Shown here one piece after another: positions 24,358 through 32,184 of a stretch of DNA of 32,184 nt. Where the stretch lies: assembly GCA_046705265.1 (NCBI GenBank), contig JBJKQL010000086.1:1-32184 (forward strand). Reading direction: 5' to 3'. A program made the translations under genes and the position numbers. The stretch comes from JAJYTL01 sp046705265. Its GTDB lineage: Bacteria > Pseudomonadota > Alphaproteobacteria > Ferrovibrionales > Ferrovibrionaceae. Under the pieces are notes generated by a model that was not told the DNA's origin, did no database searches, and worked only from the letters and a program-made list of their open reading frames with translations. Every line of letters begins with the position of its first letter. Position 1 is the first letter of the stretch.

Positions 24358-25341
24358 ATGAGGTGTCGTTTGAGGTGGCTTGCGGCAGTTCTAGTCTTCC
24401 TCATGACGGGGTGTGCGCCGATCGTGCAACCACATAATCCAAATGATGGGGCGCCGCGTCTCGAAGCCGGCACCTTCATCACCGCAGACGGCATGCGCCT
24501 GCCGCTCAGAGTCTGGCCGGCGAAAGGCAAGCTTCGCGCGGTGGTGGTTGCGCTCCACGGGTTCAACGATTACAGCAAATCGTGGACAGGTCCGGCGAAA
24601 TGGTGGGCGGCGCATGGCATCACCACTTATGCTTACGACCAGCGGGGCTTCGGCGCGGCGCCGTTTCACGGCATTTGGCCGGGCACGGGTCCCTTAGCCG
24701 CGGACGCGCGTGAAATGATTCGCCTCGCTGCTGCGCGTGACCCGGGCGTGCCGATCTATCTCATCGGCGAGAGCATGGGGGCTGCGGTCGCGATCGTAGC
24801 CCTCACCGGACCGAAGGCGCCGACCGTATCCGGGGTTGTGCTGGCGGCTCCGGCAGTATGGGGTGCGCAAACGATGAGCCCGATTTATCGCAGTGTGCTC
24901 TGGGTCTTTGCGCATGTCATGCCGTGGAATCACCTGACCGGCCAAGCACTCGATGTCCGCGCGTCCGACAACATGGCGGCCCTTGAAGCGTTAGGCCGCG
25001 ACCCGCTCGTCATCAAGCAGACGCGGGTCGACTCCGTCTATGGCTTGGTGAAGCTGATGACCCGGGCGTTCGCAGACTCACCGCGGCTGCGCGTTCCGAC
25101 ACTCGTGCTGTACGGCCGCCACGACGAAATCATTCCGCGAAAACCGGTGCGGGAGCTTGTTGACCGTCTCACGGTACCACATGAGGTTGCGATCTACCCG
25201 CACGGCTGGCATCTTCTGTTCCGCGATTTGGACCGCAAGCTGGTCTGGGGTGACGTTCTGGCCTGGATGGAAAACCGTAATGCGCCATTGCCATCGGGCT
25301 TTGCCTACGCGGCATGGCCGCGCCGGCTCGCGCAACGATAG
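24358..25341 (+). CDS. Alpha/beta hydrolase lipoprotein, monoacylglycerol lipase-like
   Basis: A 327-residue serine hydrolase of the lysophospholipase/monoacylglycerol lipase group (Hydrolase_4). The N-terminus is a lipoprotein signal ending in the lipobox MTGC with Cys19, so it should be lipidated. The residue after Cys is Ala, consistent with transport to the outer membrane. Features are the oxyanion block ALHGFNDYSKSW, the nucleophile GESMGA (Ser139), the acid in LYGRHDEIIP and the His in PHGWHLL. It starts 1 bp after the glycosylase stop with a weak ribosome site, so coupled translation is likely. The physiological lipid or ester is unknown. Confidence 0.88.
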   Translation: MRCRLRWLAAVLVFLMTGCAPIVQPHNPNDGAPRLEAGTFITADGMRLPLRVWPAKGKLRAVVVALHGFNDYSKSWTGPAKWWAAHGITTYAYDQRGFGAAPFHGIWPGTGPLAADAREMIRLAAARDPGVPIYLIGESMGAAVAIVALTGPKAPTVSGVVLAAPAVWGAQTMSPIYRSVLWVFAHVMPWNHLTGQALDVRASDNMAALEALGRDPLVIKQTRVDSVYGLVKLMTRAFADSPRLRVPTLVLYGRHDEIIPRKPVRELVDRLTVPHEVAIYPHGWHLLFRDLDRKLVWGDVLAWMENRNAPLPSGFAYAAWPRRLAQR

Positions 25342-25343
25342 GG

Positions 25344-26411
25344 CTAAGAGCGGCTTGCTTCGAGCGCGGCGGGCGGATAGGCATGGGCTTTTCCCCGATA
25401 GTCCTCGATGCGCCAGCCGCCATCGCCGTCTTTGGTGAGATAGGTTGGACCGATCGGCACCTTGCCGTGGCCGCCGGGAATGTCGAGCACGTAGGTTGGC
25501 TGACAGAGGCCGGAGAGCCGCCCGCGCAGTGCGCGCATGAGTCCCTGGCCGGCCTCGACCGTGGAGCGGAAATGACGAGTCCCGCGGACGAGATCCGGAT
25601 GATGCAGGTAATAAGGCCGAATGCGGTTCCGTACCAGGGCCCGAAACAGTTCCTCAAGCACGGTCACGTCGTCATTGACGCCCTTGAGCAAGACCGTCTG
25701 GGCGAGAAGGGGGATGCCGGCTTGGGCAAGTTTCCTGCAAACGCTTCGCGCCGATGGCGTCAGCTCGCGGGCATGATTGCAGTGGACAGCTAGGTAGAGC
25801 GCGGCATCTTCGACCGCGAGCGCGGCGATCAGGTCAGCGTCTATGCGCTCCGGCGCCGCGACCGGTACTCGCGTATGAATGCGGATAACATCGACGTGGG
25901 GAATGCGCTCCAGGCTTTGCACGATATCGCGGAGCCGTCGCGGCGAGAGCAGGAGGGGGTCGCCGCCGGAAAGGATTACCTCCCAGATGGCCGGCCGCGC
26001 ACGGATGTAATCGAGCGCCGCGTCTAGTTCGGCCGGCGTCAGCGTTTCACCTTGCGGACCGATATCTTCGCGGCGGAAGCAGAACCGGCAATAGACCGGG
26101 CAAATCGGGATCGGCTTTAACAGCACCCGGTCGGGGTAGCGGTGGACGATGCCTTTGATCGGTGAATGGCGATGATCGCCGATTGGGTCAGTCAGATCTT
26201 CTGCCGCCACGTCGAGCTCTTCCGCGCTCGGGACGAATTGGCGGGCGAGCGGATCGGCGGGATCGTCAGGATCAATGGCGGCAAGCAACGTCGGGCCGAT
26301 CGCAAGCGGATGACGCGCACTCGCAGCTTCGACTGCCGCCGCTTCCGCCGGCCGGACGAGTCCGTTTTCGACGAGATCGCTCAAATTACGAAGTGAAGCC
26401 TTGTTGTCCAT
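25344..26411 (-). CDS. Lysine 2,3-aminomutase family radical SAM protein (KamA/EpmB-like)
   Basis: A 355-residue PLP- and radical SAM-dependent enzyme that interconverts alpha- and beta-lysine, free or for elongation factor P modification. The cluster motif CPVYCRFC places Cys104, Cys108 and Cys111 on the 4Fe-4S. The sequence LSGGDPLL follows, the amine-binding aspartates are Asp273 (HPDLVRGT) and Asp310 (YVLDIPGGHGK), and Lys317 holds PLP. It is shorter than clostridial KamA and close to EpmB in size. Neither efp nor epmA is adjacent, so the choice between free lysine metabolism and EF-P modification stays open. Its stop is 2 bp from the convergent lipoprotein stop. Confidence 0.88.
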   Translation of the reverse strand: MDNKASLRNLSDLVENGLVRPAEAAAVEAASARHPLAIGPTLLAAIDPDDPADPLARQFVPSAEELDVAAEDLTDPIGDHRHSPIKGIVHRYPDRVLLKPIPICPVYCRFCFRREDIGPQGETLTPAELDAALDYIRARPAIWEVILSGGDPLLLSPRRLRDIVQSLERIPHVDVIRIHTRVPVAAPERIDADLIAALAVEDAALYLAVHCNHARELTPSARSVCRKLAQAGIPLLAQTVLLKGVNDDVTVLEELFRALVRNRIRPYYLHHPDLVRGTRHFRSTVEAGQGLMRALRGRLSGLCQPTYVLDIPGGHGKVPIGPTYLTKDGDGGWRIEDYRGKAHAYPPAALEASRS

Positions 26412-26743
26412 TTAGCAACCCGCGTGAAGGCCAGTTCCTCTGGTCGCGGAAGATAATCGCAGCCAAGGGAGGCGTAAAGCACCGCTTCGGCCAGGCCGAG
26501 AAACCGCGTGACAGCCGGCACGCCGCTGTGACACCGTGCCGTTATTTTTGATAGTTGGCTTCGGCCGGAGGTGATAAGCCGTGTATTGGGCTTGATGCGT
26601 GCTCGGCCGCGACGATGCCGGCACGCGGCGCGCAGTTTCGCTCGCGGAGAATTGATCGACTGTGAGCCATCGCTGACTTGGAGCCCAAGAAGAAAAGATA
26701 GATCATCACGCTCGGGTCAAGTTCGCCGTGGAGGCGGTGCGTT
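26412..26743. other. 332-bp spacer with no identified gene
   Basis: Between the divergent aminomutase and MsrQ-like genes I see no convincing gene or RNA. A minus-strand frame reading MPAVTRFLGLAEAV at its start and SLGCDYLPRPEELAF further on runs through the 26412-26540 part into the aminomutase start. It has coding-like base use, but I cannot tie it to a family. Promoters for both flanking genes should lie here; none is clear enough to mark. Confidence 0.4.
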
Positions 26744-27664
26744 ATGGTCGGTTCCACAGTCTCTGTCGGTGCTGAAGCACGCGTTTCGTCGCGGCGCCGT
26801 ATCGCCCAGCGCCTTCCTTGGCGGGATCGAAGTGGCCGCGTTTCACCGCTGAAGATCGTGGCGCTGATCGGCAGCATGGCGCCTGCGGCTTGGCTTGCTT
26901 TGCGGCTGGTGTTCGGGGATCTCGGGGCCCGGCCCATCCACGATGCCTTGCTCGCGACCGGGCTTTGGTCGGTGCGTTTCCTTTTGCTCTCTCTCTCCGT
27001 AACGCCGGCGCGGCTCGTGCTCGATGCACCGCGCCTGACCTTGATCCGGCGCATTCTCGGCCTAGCCGGAGCGGCCTACGCGGCCGCGCATCTCGTGCTT
27101 TACGCCATTGATGAGAACCTTGTCTGGCACGTCATCCTGCAGCAGATGTTCGGGCCGTTCTTTCTCTTGATCGGCACCGTGTCTCTTATATTCCTGGCCA
27201 TGCTCTCGGCAACCTCGACCGATGCCGCGCTTCGCCGCATGGGGGCGCTGTGGCGAAAGCTGCATCGTTTGGCCTATGCCGCGATCTTTCTCGCGCTCTG
27301 GCATTTTGCTCTGGCCCAAAAGCTCAATATCGGCCCGGCTGTACTGCCGGCTGGCCTGTTTCTCTGGCTGATGGCGTGGCGGCTCTTGCCGCACGCATGG
27401 CAAAAGCGTCCGCCTGCGCTCGCGGTGCTCGGGGTGGGGGCGGCATTTGTGACTGCAGGGTTGGAAGCGCTGTGGTACAAGCTTGCAACCGGCGTTTCGC
27501 CCATGCTGGTGTTGAGAGGCCAATTTTCACTTCACGCAGGCCTGATGCCCGCTTGGTGGGTTGGCTTGATCGGGCTTGGTGTTGCCGCTGCAGCCGCCCT
27601 GAGGGCGCGTCTCCGCCTTGGGTCGCCCTGCCGCCACCCGACCGGCAATTCGGCCCGTAATTGA
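26744..27664 (+). CDS. MsrQ-like ferric reductase transmembrane protein
   Basis: A 306-residue heme-binding membrane protein of the ferric reductase-like domain family, similar to MsrQ (YedZ), which passes quinone electrons to the periplasmic methionine sulfoxide reductase MsrP. About six to eight hydrophobic segments are seen. His116 (AAAHLVLY), His174 (KLHRLAY) and His187 (ALWHFAL) reproduce the spacing of the E. coli MsrQ heme ligands. It is about 100 residues longer than E. coli MsrQ, with an N-terminal extension and extra C-terminal membrane helices. msrP is not adjacent. The ATG has GGAGG 9 nt upstream. Confidence 0.78.
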   Translation: MVGSTVSVGAEARVSSRRRIAQRLPWRDRSGRVSPLKIVALIGSMAPAAWLALRLVFGDLGARPIHDALLATGLWSVRFLLLSLSVTPARLVLDAPRLTLIRRILGLAGAAYAAAHLVLYAIDENLVWHVILQQMFGPFFLLIGTVSLIFLAMLSATSTDAALRRMGALWRKLHRLAYAAIFLALWHFALAQKLNIGPAVLPAGLFLWLMAWRLLPHAWQKRPPALAVLGVGAAFVTAGLEALWYKLATGVSPMLVLRGQFSLHAGLMPAWWVGLIGLGVAAAAALRARLRLGSPCRHPTGNSARN

Positions 27665-27766
27665 TTCAGATCAGTGTGGTGATTCGATTGTATTTATCAT
27701 TATCGAGGCGACTGAGTCTTGGGAGTCCCCCTTTTTGTCCTTTGTGAAATCGCAGGGAGTACGATC

Positions 27767-28051
27767 GTGAGCAACGGAACGGAATCCGACATCAAGACGT
27801 TGCGTGCCGAGATGGCGCAGCTGCGCGACGATCTGGCGAAGATCAGTGACACGATGCAAGGCGCGATTCGCCACGGTGGCGCTGAAGCAATGCAAAAGGC
27901 GCAGCACTCCGCGCATCAAGCGCAGGAGAAGGCCAAGCGCGCGACGCAGAGCGTGGTCGAGGAAATCGAGGAGCGCCCGGTAACGGCGGCGCTTGCCGCC
28001 TTTAGTGCCGGCTTGGTGCTCGGCATGCTGTTCAGCGCGCGCCGCGGCTGA
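27767..28051 (+). CDS. DUF883/YqjD-ElaB-like membrane-anchored protein
   Basis: A 94-residue protein with a long amphipathic, probably coiled-coil helix (TLRAEMAQLRDDLAKISDTM onward, rich in Glu, Lys, Ala and Gln) and a single C-terminal membrane segment (AALAAFSAGLVLGMLFSA) ending in basic RRG. This is the layout of YqjD/ElaB, tail-anchored proteins that bind stationary-phase ribosomes in E. coli. The GTG at 27767 is chosen because AGGGAG lies 8 nt upstream. The holin-like gene follows 30 bp later, matching the yqjD-yqjE order. Ribosome binding here is inference. Confidence 0.75.
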   Translation: MSNGTESDIKTLRAEMAQLRDDLAKISDTMQGAIRHGGAEAMQKAQHSAHQAQEKAKRATQSVVEEIEERPVTAALAAFSAGLVLGMLFSARRG

Positions 28052-28081
28052 GACTGCGGACACTGGCCGAAGAGCGCGGAG

Positions 28082-28486
28082 ATGGACAAGCTTTTCACAC
28101 GCGTCGCGATTGCCATTGCGACGTTGCTGGTGGTCGGGCTGGTGGCCTTTGCTGCGGTATTCTGCTTCGGCGCCGCTGGCTATCTTGCCTTGCGCGAAGC
28201 CCTCTCACCGCCCCTGGCGGCGCTGGTTATGGGGTTTGGCTCGCTGCTCTTCGCGCTCGCGGTTGGCCTGGTTGGCTGGGCCGTTTTGGCGCGTCTGCGG
28301 GGCGCGCCGGGAAGAAGACGTATGCCGGCTGGGGAAGCTGAACTCGCGAGTCTGCTCGGCAAGGAGCTCGCCAGCCTCATTCGCGGCCATGCGCCGGCGA
28401 GTACGCTCGCTTCGCTGGTCGCCGGATTCGTCGTCGGCATGAACCCGGGGCTAAGACGGATGCTCCGCGACCTCTTGAAGGACTGA
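28082..28486 (+). CDS. Phage holin superfamily / YqjE-like membrane protein
   Basis: A 134-residue protein with two clear membrane segments (IAIATLLVVGLVAFAAVFCF and ALVMGFGSLLFALAVGLVGW) and a third weaker hydrophobic stretch near the C-terminus (TLASLVAGFVVGMNPGL). It resembles the holin superfamily III / YqjE proteins found next to YqjD-like genes. A cytoplasmic loop is rich in arginine (RLRGAPGRRRM). No phage genes are nearby, so lysis is unlikely. It probably forms an operon with the preceding tail-anchored protein. The function is unknown. Confidence 0.65.
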   Translation: MDKLFTRVAIAIATLLVVGLVAFAAVFCFGAAGYLALREALSPPLAALVMGFGSLLFALAVGLVGWAVLARLRGAPGRRRMPAGEAELASLLGKELASLIRGHAPASTLASLVAGFVVGMNPGLRRMLRDLLKD

Positions 28487-28576
28487 CGGCTTACCCAGGC
28501 CTGCCGGCTCTGGCCGCTGCCGTGGTGGTGATGTTATTAGAACCGTAGTGTCTGGCAATCCCACGATGGCTCGCTC

Positions 28577-29458
28577 ATGGTTTCGCCTCAACCCGGAATT
28601 CTCCCCCCGATCCCAAATCTTAGCCGCTATCTCGAATTCGGCGTGGCGGCGGACCGCGATCTGGCGCCTACCCTCGAGAATCTTACCGCTCTGGAGATCG
28701 ACGAAAGCGTGGTGCTCGGCTTCGGCGTCTCGTTGGTCAAACGGCTCGGACATGAGATCCCCGGGCTCAGAGCCTTCCCATCCTTGAGCGGCGGTGGTTG
28801 CGAGGTGCCGTCGACACAGGCGGATATGTGGGTCTGGCTGCGGGCTCAAGATCGCGGCCGCTTGGTGCATCGTTCGCGCGCGATCAAGCGATTGCTGCAG
28901 CCGGCTTTTCGTTGCGATCGGCTGGTGGATGCGTTCAAGTACGACCGTGGCCTTGATCTCAGTGGCTACGAAGACGGTATCGAGAATCCGAAGGGTGACG
29001 CGGCTATGGCGGCGGCTCTGGTACAAGGGCAAGGCGCTGGCTGGGACGGCGCGAGCTTTGTCGCTGTGCAGCAATGGGTCCATGACCTCGACCATCTCGC
29101 TGCATTGCCGGAAAGCGAGGGCGACGAAATCATCGGCCGTCGCCGAAGCGACAATCAGGAGCTCGAGGACGCGCCGCCCTCGGCTCATGTGAAGCGAACG
29201 GCGCAGGAAAGTTTTGACCCCCCGGCCTTCGTTCTGCGCCGTTCTATGCCCTGGGCGGATGCGTTCAGTGAAGGTTTCATGTTCGTCGCCTTTGGCGAAG
29301 GCCTGGATGCCTTCGAGGTTCAGTTGCGCCGCATGGCCGGACTCGACGATGGCATCCTCGACGGATTGTTCCGCTTCACGCGCCCGGTCTCTGGCAGCTA
29401 TTTCTGGTGTCCCCCGGTTCGAAGCGGCCGGCTCGATCTCGCAGCGCTTGACCTCTAA
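28577..29458 (+). CDS. Dyp-type peroxidase
   Basis: A heme peroxidase of the dye-decolorising family. The 293-residue protein has the signature GXXDG as GYEDG (130-134, Asp133 as acid catalyst), the proximal heme ligand His204 (SAHVKRTAQESF) and the distal arginine in LRRSMPW. The C-terminus FRFTRPVSGSYFWCPP is typical of the YfeX-like group. There is no Tat signal, so the enzyme should be cytoplasmic; no encapsulin gene or targeting tail is seen. It starts with ATG 90 bp after the holin-like gene with a poor ribosome site, so the true start may differ. Confidence 0.9.
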   Translation: MVSPQPGILPPIPNLSRYLEFGVAADRDLAPTLENLTALEIDESVVLGFGVSLVKRLGHEIPGLRAFPSLSGGGCEVPSTQADMWVWLRAQDRGRLVHRSRAIKRLLQPAFRCDRLVDAFKYDRGLDLSGYEDGIENPKGDAAMAAALVQGQGAGWDGASFVAVQQWVHDLDHLAALPESEGDEIIGRRRSDNQELEDAPPSAHVKRTAQESFDPPAFVLRRSMPWADAFSEGFMFVAFGEGLDAFEVQLRRMAGLDDGILDGLFRFTRPVSGSYFWCPPVRSGRLDLAALDL

Positions 29459-29625
29459 TCCTTTCAGTCTCCACTCCCAATCGGTCTATAATTATCATTG
29501 GCTTGTCGCCAAGGCGGGAAAGCCCTTGTGGGAGCACCGGTCGGGCCCTTTCATGCGTTGCGTTTTGCCGCCGGGGCGCTAGAGGCGGGGTGGCGGGCCA
29601 CAGCAGGCGATTGAAACGGCGGACC

Positions 29626-31062
29626 ATGCTCGAATTGATTCCGTTTGGGGATGTAGCGTATTTCCTCCTGCTCGTGGTCCACGTGGCGACGGCCGGTGCG
29701 GTTACCGTTCATGCGTTGTTGAAAAAACGCGACGTGCGAGCGGCAACGGGCTGGATCGGCGTTGCTTGGCTGTCGCCCATCTTTGGGCCGTTGCTTTATT
29801 GGTTTCTTGGTATTAACCGGATCACTCGGCGCGCGCTGCGGCTTAGCCGGCGCGGCCCATGGCGTAAGGTGGCGGCGAAGGGCACGATTCCCGAAGCAGG
29901 AGAGTTGCCGGAGAACATCGCGATCGTGGCCCGCGTCGGCGAGCGGCTTACTGGCTATCCGCTGACGCCAGGTAACGACTTCGCTGTGCTGCATGGCGGG
30001 GACGAGGCCTATCCCGTTATGCTGGAGGCGATCCGGGGCGCCCGGCGCAGCATTGCGCTTGCCTCCTATATCTTTCGGCTCGACCGCACAGGCGACAGCA
30101 TCGTCCGGGCGTTGGCCCAGGCGAAGGCGCGTGGCGTTGAAATCCGTGTGCTCGTTGATGGCATCGGCGCCGGTTATTTTTTTGCGCCCATCGTCCGCCG
30201 GCTCATGGAGGAGGATATTCCGGTCGCACGCTTCCTGCACGATTGGATGCCGCTTCGGATGGCCTTCGTCAATATGCGGAGCCATAAGAAGATATTGGTC
30301 GTCGATGGCGCCCTTGGCTTCACCGGAGGGCTCAATATCGGTGATGAGAATCTGCTTGAGATAGGCTCTCGGCATCCGGTGACCGACATTCATTTCCGAG
30401 TCAAGGGACCGGTGGTTCAGCAGTTGATGCTGACCTTCGCCGAGGATTGGAACTTCACCACCGGTGAGGTTCTTGAGAGCGACATCTGGTGGCCCGATCT
30501 CGAACCCGTAGGCACGGTTCTCGGGCGCGGCATCAGTTCCGGCCCCGATGAAGAAATCAGCAAGCTTGAAACCGTGCTTGAGACCGTTCTTGATCTTGCA
30601 CGGCGACGCGTGCGGATCGTCACGCCCTATTTCCTGCCCGACCAACGTCTGATGTCAGCGGTTGCGCTCGCGGCGTTGCGTGGCGTTACCGTGGAGATCT
30701 TGATTCCCGGCATGACGGATCATCGCTTGATAACCTGGGCGACATGTGCGCATCTGCGGCAATTTCAGGCGCATGGAGTGCACTTCTTTTTTTCGCCGCC
30801 GCCCTTCGACCATGCCAAGCTGATGACCGTCGATGAGAACTGGTGTTTCGTCGGCAGTGCCAACTGGGACGTTCGCAGCACGCGGCTTAACTTCGAGTTC
30901 AGCGTGGAATGCTATGACGGCGCGTTTACCGCCGAGATTGATCGCATTATCGATCGCAAGTTGACCAAAGCGCGAAGGGTGTCTCTCGCGGACTTCGGCG
31001 TTTCCCCGCCGCTTATTCGGATCCGGGATGCGGCGGCGCGTCTCTTTCTGCCCTATCTCTAA
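29626..31062 (+). CDS. cls: Cardiolipin synthase (phospholipase D family)
   Basis: Joins two phosphatidyl units to form cardiolipin. The 478-residue protein has two N-terminal membrane segments (about residues 8-32 and 41-62). Two HKD motifs form the active site: HKKILVVD (His220, Lys222, Asp227) and HAKLMTVD (His396, Lys398, Asp403), each followed by the usual GG/GSAN glycine-rich turn. This is the ClsA-like architecture. The frame is open upstream, but homology starts at MLELIPFGDVAYF, so the ATG at 29626 is used; its ribosome site is weak. The EEP-family gene downstream recalls the E. coli clsB-ybhP pairing. Confidence 0.92.
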   Translation: MLELIPFGDVAYFLLLVVHVATAGAVTVHALLKKRDVRAATGWIGVAWLSPIFGPLLYWFLGINRITRRALRLSRRGPWRKVAAKGTIPEAGELPENIAIVARVGERLTGYPLTPGNDFAVLHGGDEAYPVMLEAIRGARRSIALASYIFRLDRTGDSIVRALAQAKARGVEIRVLVDGIGAGYFFAPIVRRLMEEDIPVARFLHDWMPLRMAFVNMRSHKKILVVDGALGFTGGLNIGDENLLEIGSRHPVTDIHFRVKGPVVQQLMLTFAEDWNFTTGEVLESDIWWPDLEPVGTVLGRGISSGPDEEISKLETVLETVLDLARRRVRIVTPYFLPDQRLMSAVALAALRGVTVEILIPGMTDHRLITWATCAHLRQFQAHGVHFFFSPPPFDHAKLMTVDENWCFVGSANWDVRSTRLNFEFSVECYDGAFTAEIDRIIDRKLTKARRVSLADFGVSPPLIRIRDAAARLFLPYL

Positions 31063-31149
31063 GCGGACACCGCCAGGCGGCGAGCATGCCGACGCGTCGA
31101 CGTTCTTGAATTCTTTACAGTTGCCCCCACATGATAAAAACCAAAGGGG

Positions 31150-31172
31150 TCATTCCGAATTCGTGAATGACG
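31150..31172. repeat. Hairpin in the cls-EEP spacer
   Basis: GTCATTC and GAATGAC pair across a 9-nt loop centred on GAATTC. The rest of the 262-bp spacer (31063-31324) shows no gene. There is no U-tract, so termination is doubtful. Confidence 0.3.
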
Positions 31173-31324
31173 CGTGATCAGGGCTGCATCGGCACCACAG
31201 CCGAGGCACCGGCGGGTAGCCGTATTTCACCGGAAGCAGCGCGGTCCCTTTTTTGGAGATAGGATTTTTCACTGATTTGTGGTGGAGCTTTCCTCGCCGT
31301 TGAGCCCCCCTTCGGGAGACGTAA

Positions 31325-31975
31325 GTGCGCGTTATCAGCTGGAACCTGCTGCGCCTAGTGGGCGCCAGGGTCGACGATGTTGCGGCGCTGGTGCAGCAGC
31401 AAAAGCCAGACATCCTGTTCATGCAGGAAGCAATGGCGGAGGTCGAGGTATTGCCGGCCATGGTCGGCGGCAGGCTCCATCGCACCCGCTTGCCGGGCCG
31501 GATTTACGGCCTTGCGGCCTGGAGCCCGCATCCTTTCCCGCCGCCAAGCATGGTCGCCCTACCTGTTTCGGCCATGCCGGGTGGCTTGCCACGGCGTCTC
31601 GCCCAGATCGTGGCCATAGGCGGGGTCACATTCGCCAATGTGCATTTGTCCCATGGCCAGGTGCTGAATCGTCTACAGTTGATGCGGGTAGCCCGCGCGT
31701 TGGGAGAACCGGCCGCCGTGATCGGCGATTACAACGCCGTGGGTCCGACCATTGTGCCGGGATTCCGAGATATTGGGCCACGCGAGGCTACCCATCATGC
31801 TGGCGAGGTTCGAATCTTTCGCCTCGATCGCTGCTTGGCCCGCGGCCTGATCTGCGCGGAAGCGCGGGCGTTGGACCGCGGAGCCTCAGATCATTGTCCG
31901 ATTATGCTCGAGCTTGAAGCTGCGCCCTGCCTTGCCGGTGCGGAGGCGGACGACCTCGATCGTCGGGTCGCCTAG
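31325..31975 (+). CDS. Endonuclease/exonuclease/phosphatase family protein
   Basis: A 216-residue metal-dependent phosphoesterase of the EEP fold. The motifs are in order: ISWNLL with Asn7, DILFMQE with Glu35, ANVHLSHG, GDYNAVG with the Asp-x-Asn pair, and the terminal GASDHCPI with the catalytic Asp-His. It is short for the family but no core motif is missing. There is no signal peptide. The start is GTG at 31325 with GGGAGA upstream. The substrate could be DNA, a phosphoinositide-like lipid or another phosphodiester. Being next to cardiolipin synthase hints at lipid metabolism, which is only inference. Confidence 0.85.
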   Translation: MRVISWNLLRLVGARVDDVAALVQQQKPDILFMQEAMAEVEVLPAMVGGRLHRTRLPGRIYGLAAWSPHPFPPPSMVALPVSAMPGGLPRRLAQIVAIGGVTFANVHLSHGQVLNRLQLMRVARALGEPAAVIGDYNAVGPTIVPGFRDIGPREATHHAGEVRIFRLDRCLARGLICAEARALDRGASDHCPIMLELEAAPCLAGAEADDLDRRVA

Positions 31976-32023
31976 CCGTCGCCGGCAAGCGGGCAGCGCA
32001 TAAGTCACGAGATTGTGACCGGA

Positions 32024-32051
32024 CCGCAGAGTGTTTTAACTCGCTTGCGGC
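32024..32051. terminator. Hairpin between convergent genes
   Basis: CCGCA...TGCGG encloses an inner GAGT...ACTC stem. A second small stem CCAGC-CAT-GCTGG follows at about 32053. These lie between the EEP gene and the leftward gene that ends at 32073. No clear U-tract, so termination is tentative. Confidence 0.35.
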
Positions 32052-32072
32052 ACCAGCCATGCTGGGCGGGGG

Positions 32073-32184
32073 TTAGATCCATCCGAAGCCGCGTGCGAGC
32101 ATGTTGAGCGCGACGAGGACGACGATCGGGATAAAGATCTTGCGCAGGCCGGCATTTGAGAAGTGGTGAAAGGCCTTAATCCCG
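32073..32184 (-). CDS. C-terminus of a membrane protein (partial), possibly TauE/SafE family
   Basis: The minus strand encodes the last 36 residues of a protein whose start lies beyond the window. It reads GIKAFHHFSNAGLRKIF and then the hydrophobic IPIVVLVALNMLARGFGWI before a TAA. A closing membrane helix with LxALNML-R-G is common at the end of TauE/SafE (sulfite exporter-type) permeases, which suggests that family, but the fragment is too short to be sure. Confidence 0.5.
   Translation of the reverse strand, partial: GIKAFHHFSNAGLRKIFIPIVVLVALNMLARGFGWI

Noticed and set aside
28082..28486. Phage lysis holin
   Set aside because: No phage genes lie nearby, and the neighbour is YqjD-like, so a cellular YqjE-type protein is more likely.

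Overview
The window is a stretch of alphaproteobacterial chromosome of about 60% GC, probably from the Rhodospirillales or a related group; that placement is an inference from gene order and protein character. The strongest signs are the ribosomal cluster rpsF-rpsR-DUF2232-rplI, transcribed divergently from fabD-fabG-acpP-fabF-mltG, together with a DUF1489 gene, a Tat-dependent Rieske protein and a fold-III ornithine/lysine decarboxylase. I see no tRNA, rRNA, CRISPR array, prophage or large island. Almost everything is housekeeping or central metabolism, with a few signs of small mobile elements and gene decay.

Layout. 1-125: the likely end of an insertion sequence, with the start of a leftward gene. 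198-2079 (+): HMG-CoA lyase, DUF1489 and DinB genes. 2092-6114 (-): an FAD oxidoreductase of the L-2-hydroxyglutarate oxidase type, an isolated Rieske protein gene (petA) with its own terminator, an AHL-lactonase-like metallo-hydrolase and a beta-hydroxyacid dehydrogenase. 6246-6689 (+): a carboxymuconolactone decarboxylase-like protein. 6794-6967 (-): a leuC remnant. 7018-8262 (-): cyclopropane fatty acid synthase. 8388-8541: a 154-bp MITE-like element with 28-bp inverted repeats. 8579-10803 (-): the S6/S18/L9 operon. 11052-15604 (+): fatty acid synthesis genes and the peptidoglycan terminase mltG. 15645-18846 (-): UvrD/PcrA helicase and PrmA. 19010-19696 (+): a type II haloacid dehalogenase. 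19739-21832 (-): a bifunctional beta-oxidation enzyme.

22049-23541 (+) holds a decarboxylase of the ornithine/lysine family behind a leader of about 325 nt. The leader carries a small ORF with a good ribosome site followed by two strong hairpins. This is the best candidate here for an interesting regulatory system. A uracil-DNA glycosylase superfamily protein and a lipoprotein alpha/beta hydrolase follow on the same strand. 25344-26411 (-) is a lysine 2,3-aminomutase/EpmB-type radical SAM enzyme. 26744-31975 (+) holds MsrQ-like, YqjD/ElaB-like, holin-like, Dyp-type peroxidase, cardiolipin synthase and endonuclease/exonuclease/phosphatase genes. The window closes on the C-terminus of a leftward membrane protein.

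How the genes fit together. The fab cluster supplies acyl chains, Cfa and cardiolipin synthase modify membrane lipids, and the bifunctional hydratase/dehydrogenase degrades acyl chains. Several genes stand apart from their usual partners: petA without petBC, msrQ without msrP, a KamA/EpmB-type gene without efp or epmA, and mvaB without the rest of leucine catabolism. I found no convincing multi-gene defence or biosynthetic system. The novelty candidates are regulatory or mobile: the decarboxylase leader, a 13-bp perfect palindrome before the glycosylase gene, the MITE, and the IS end.
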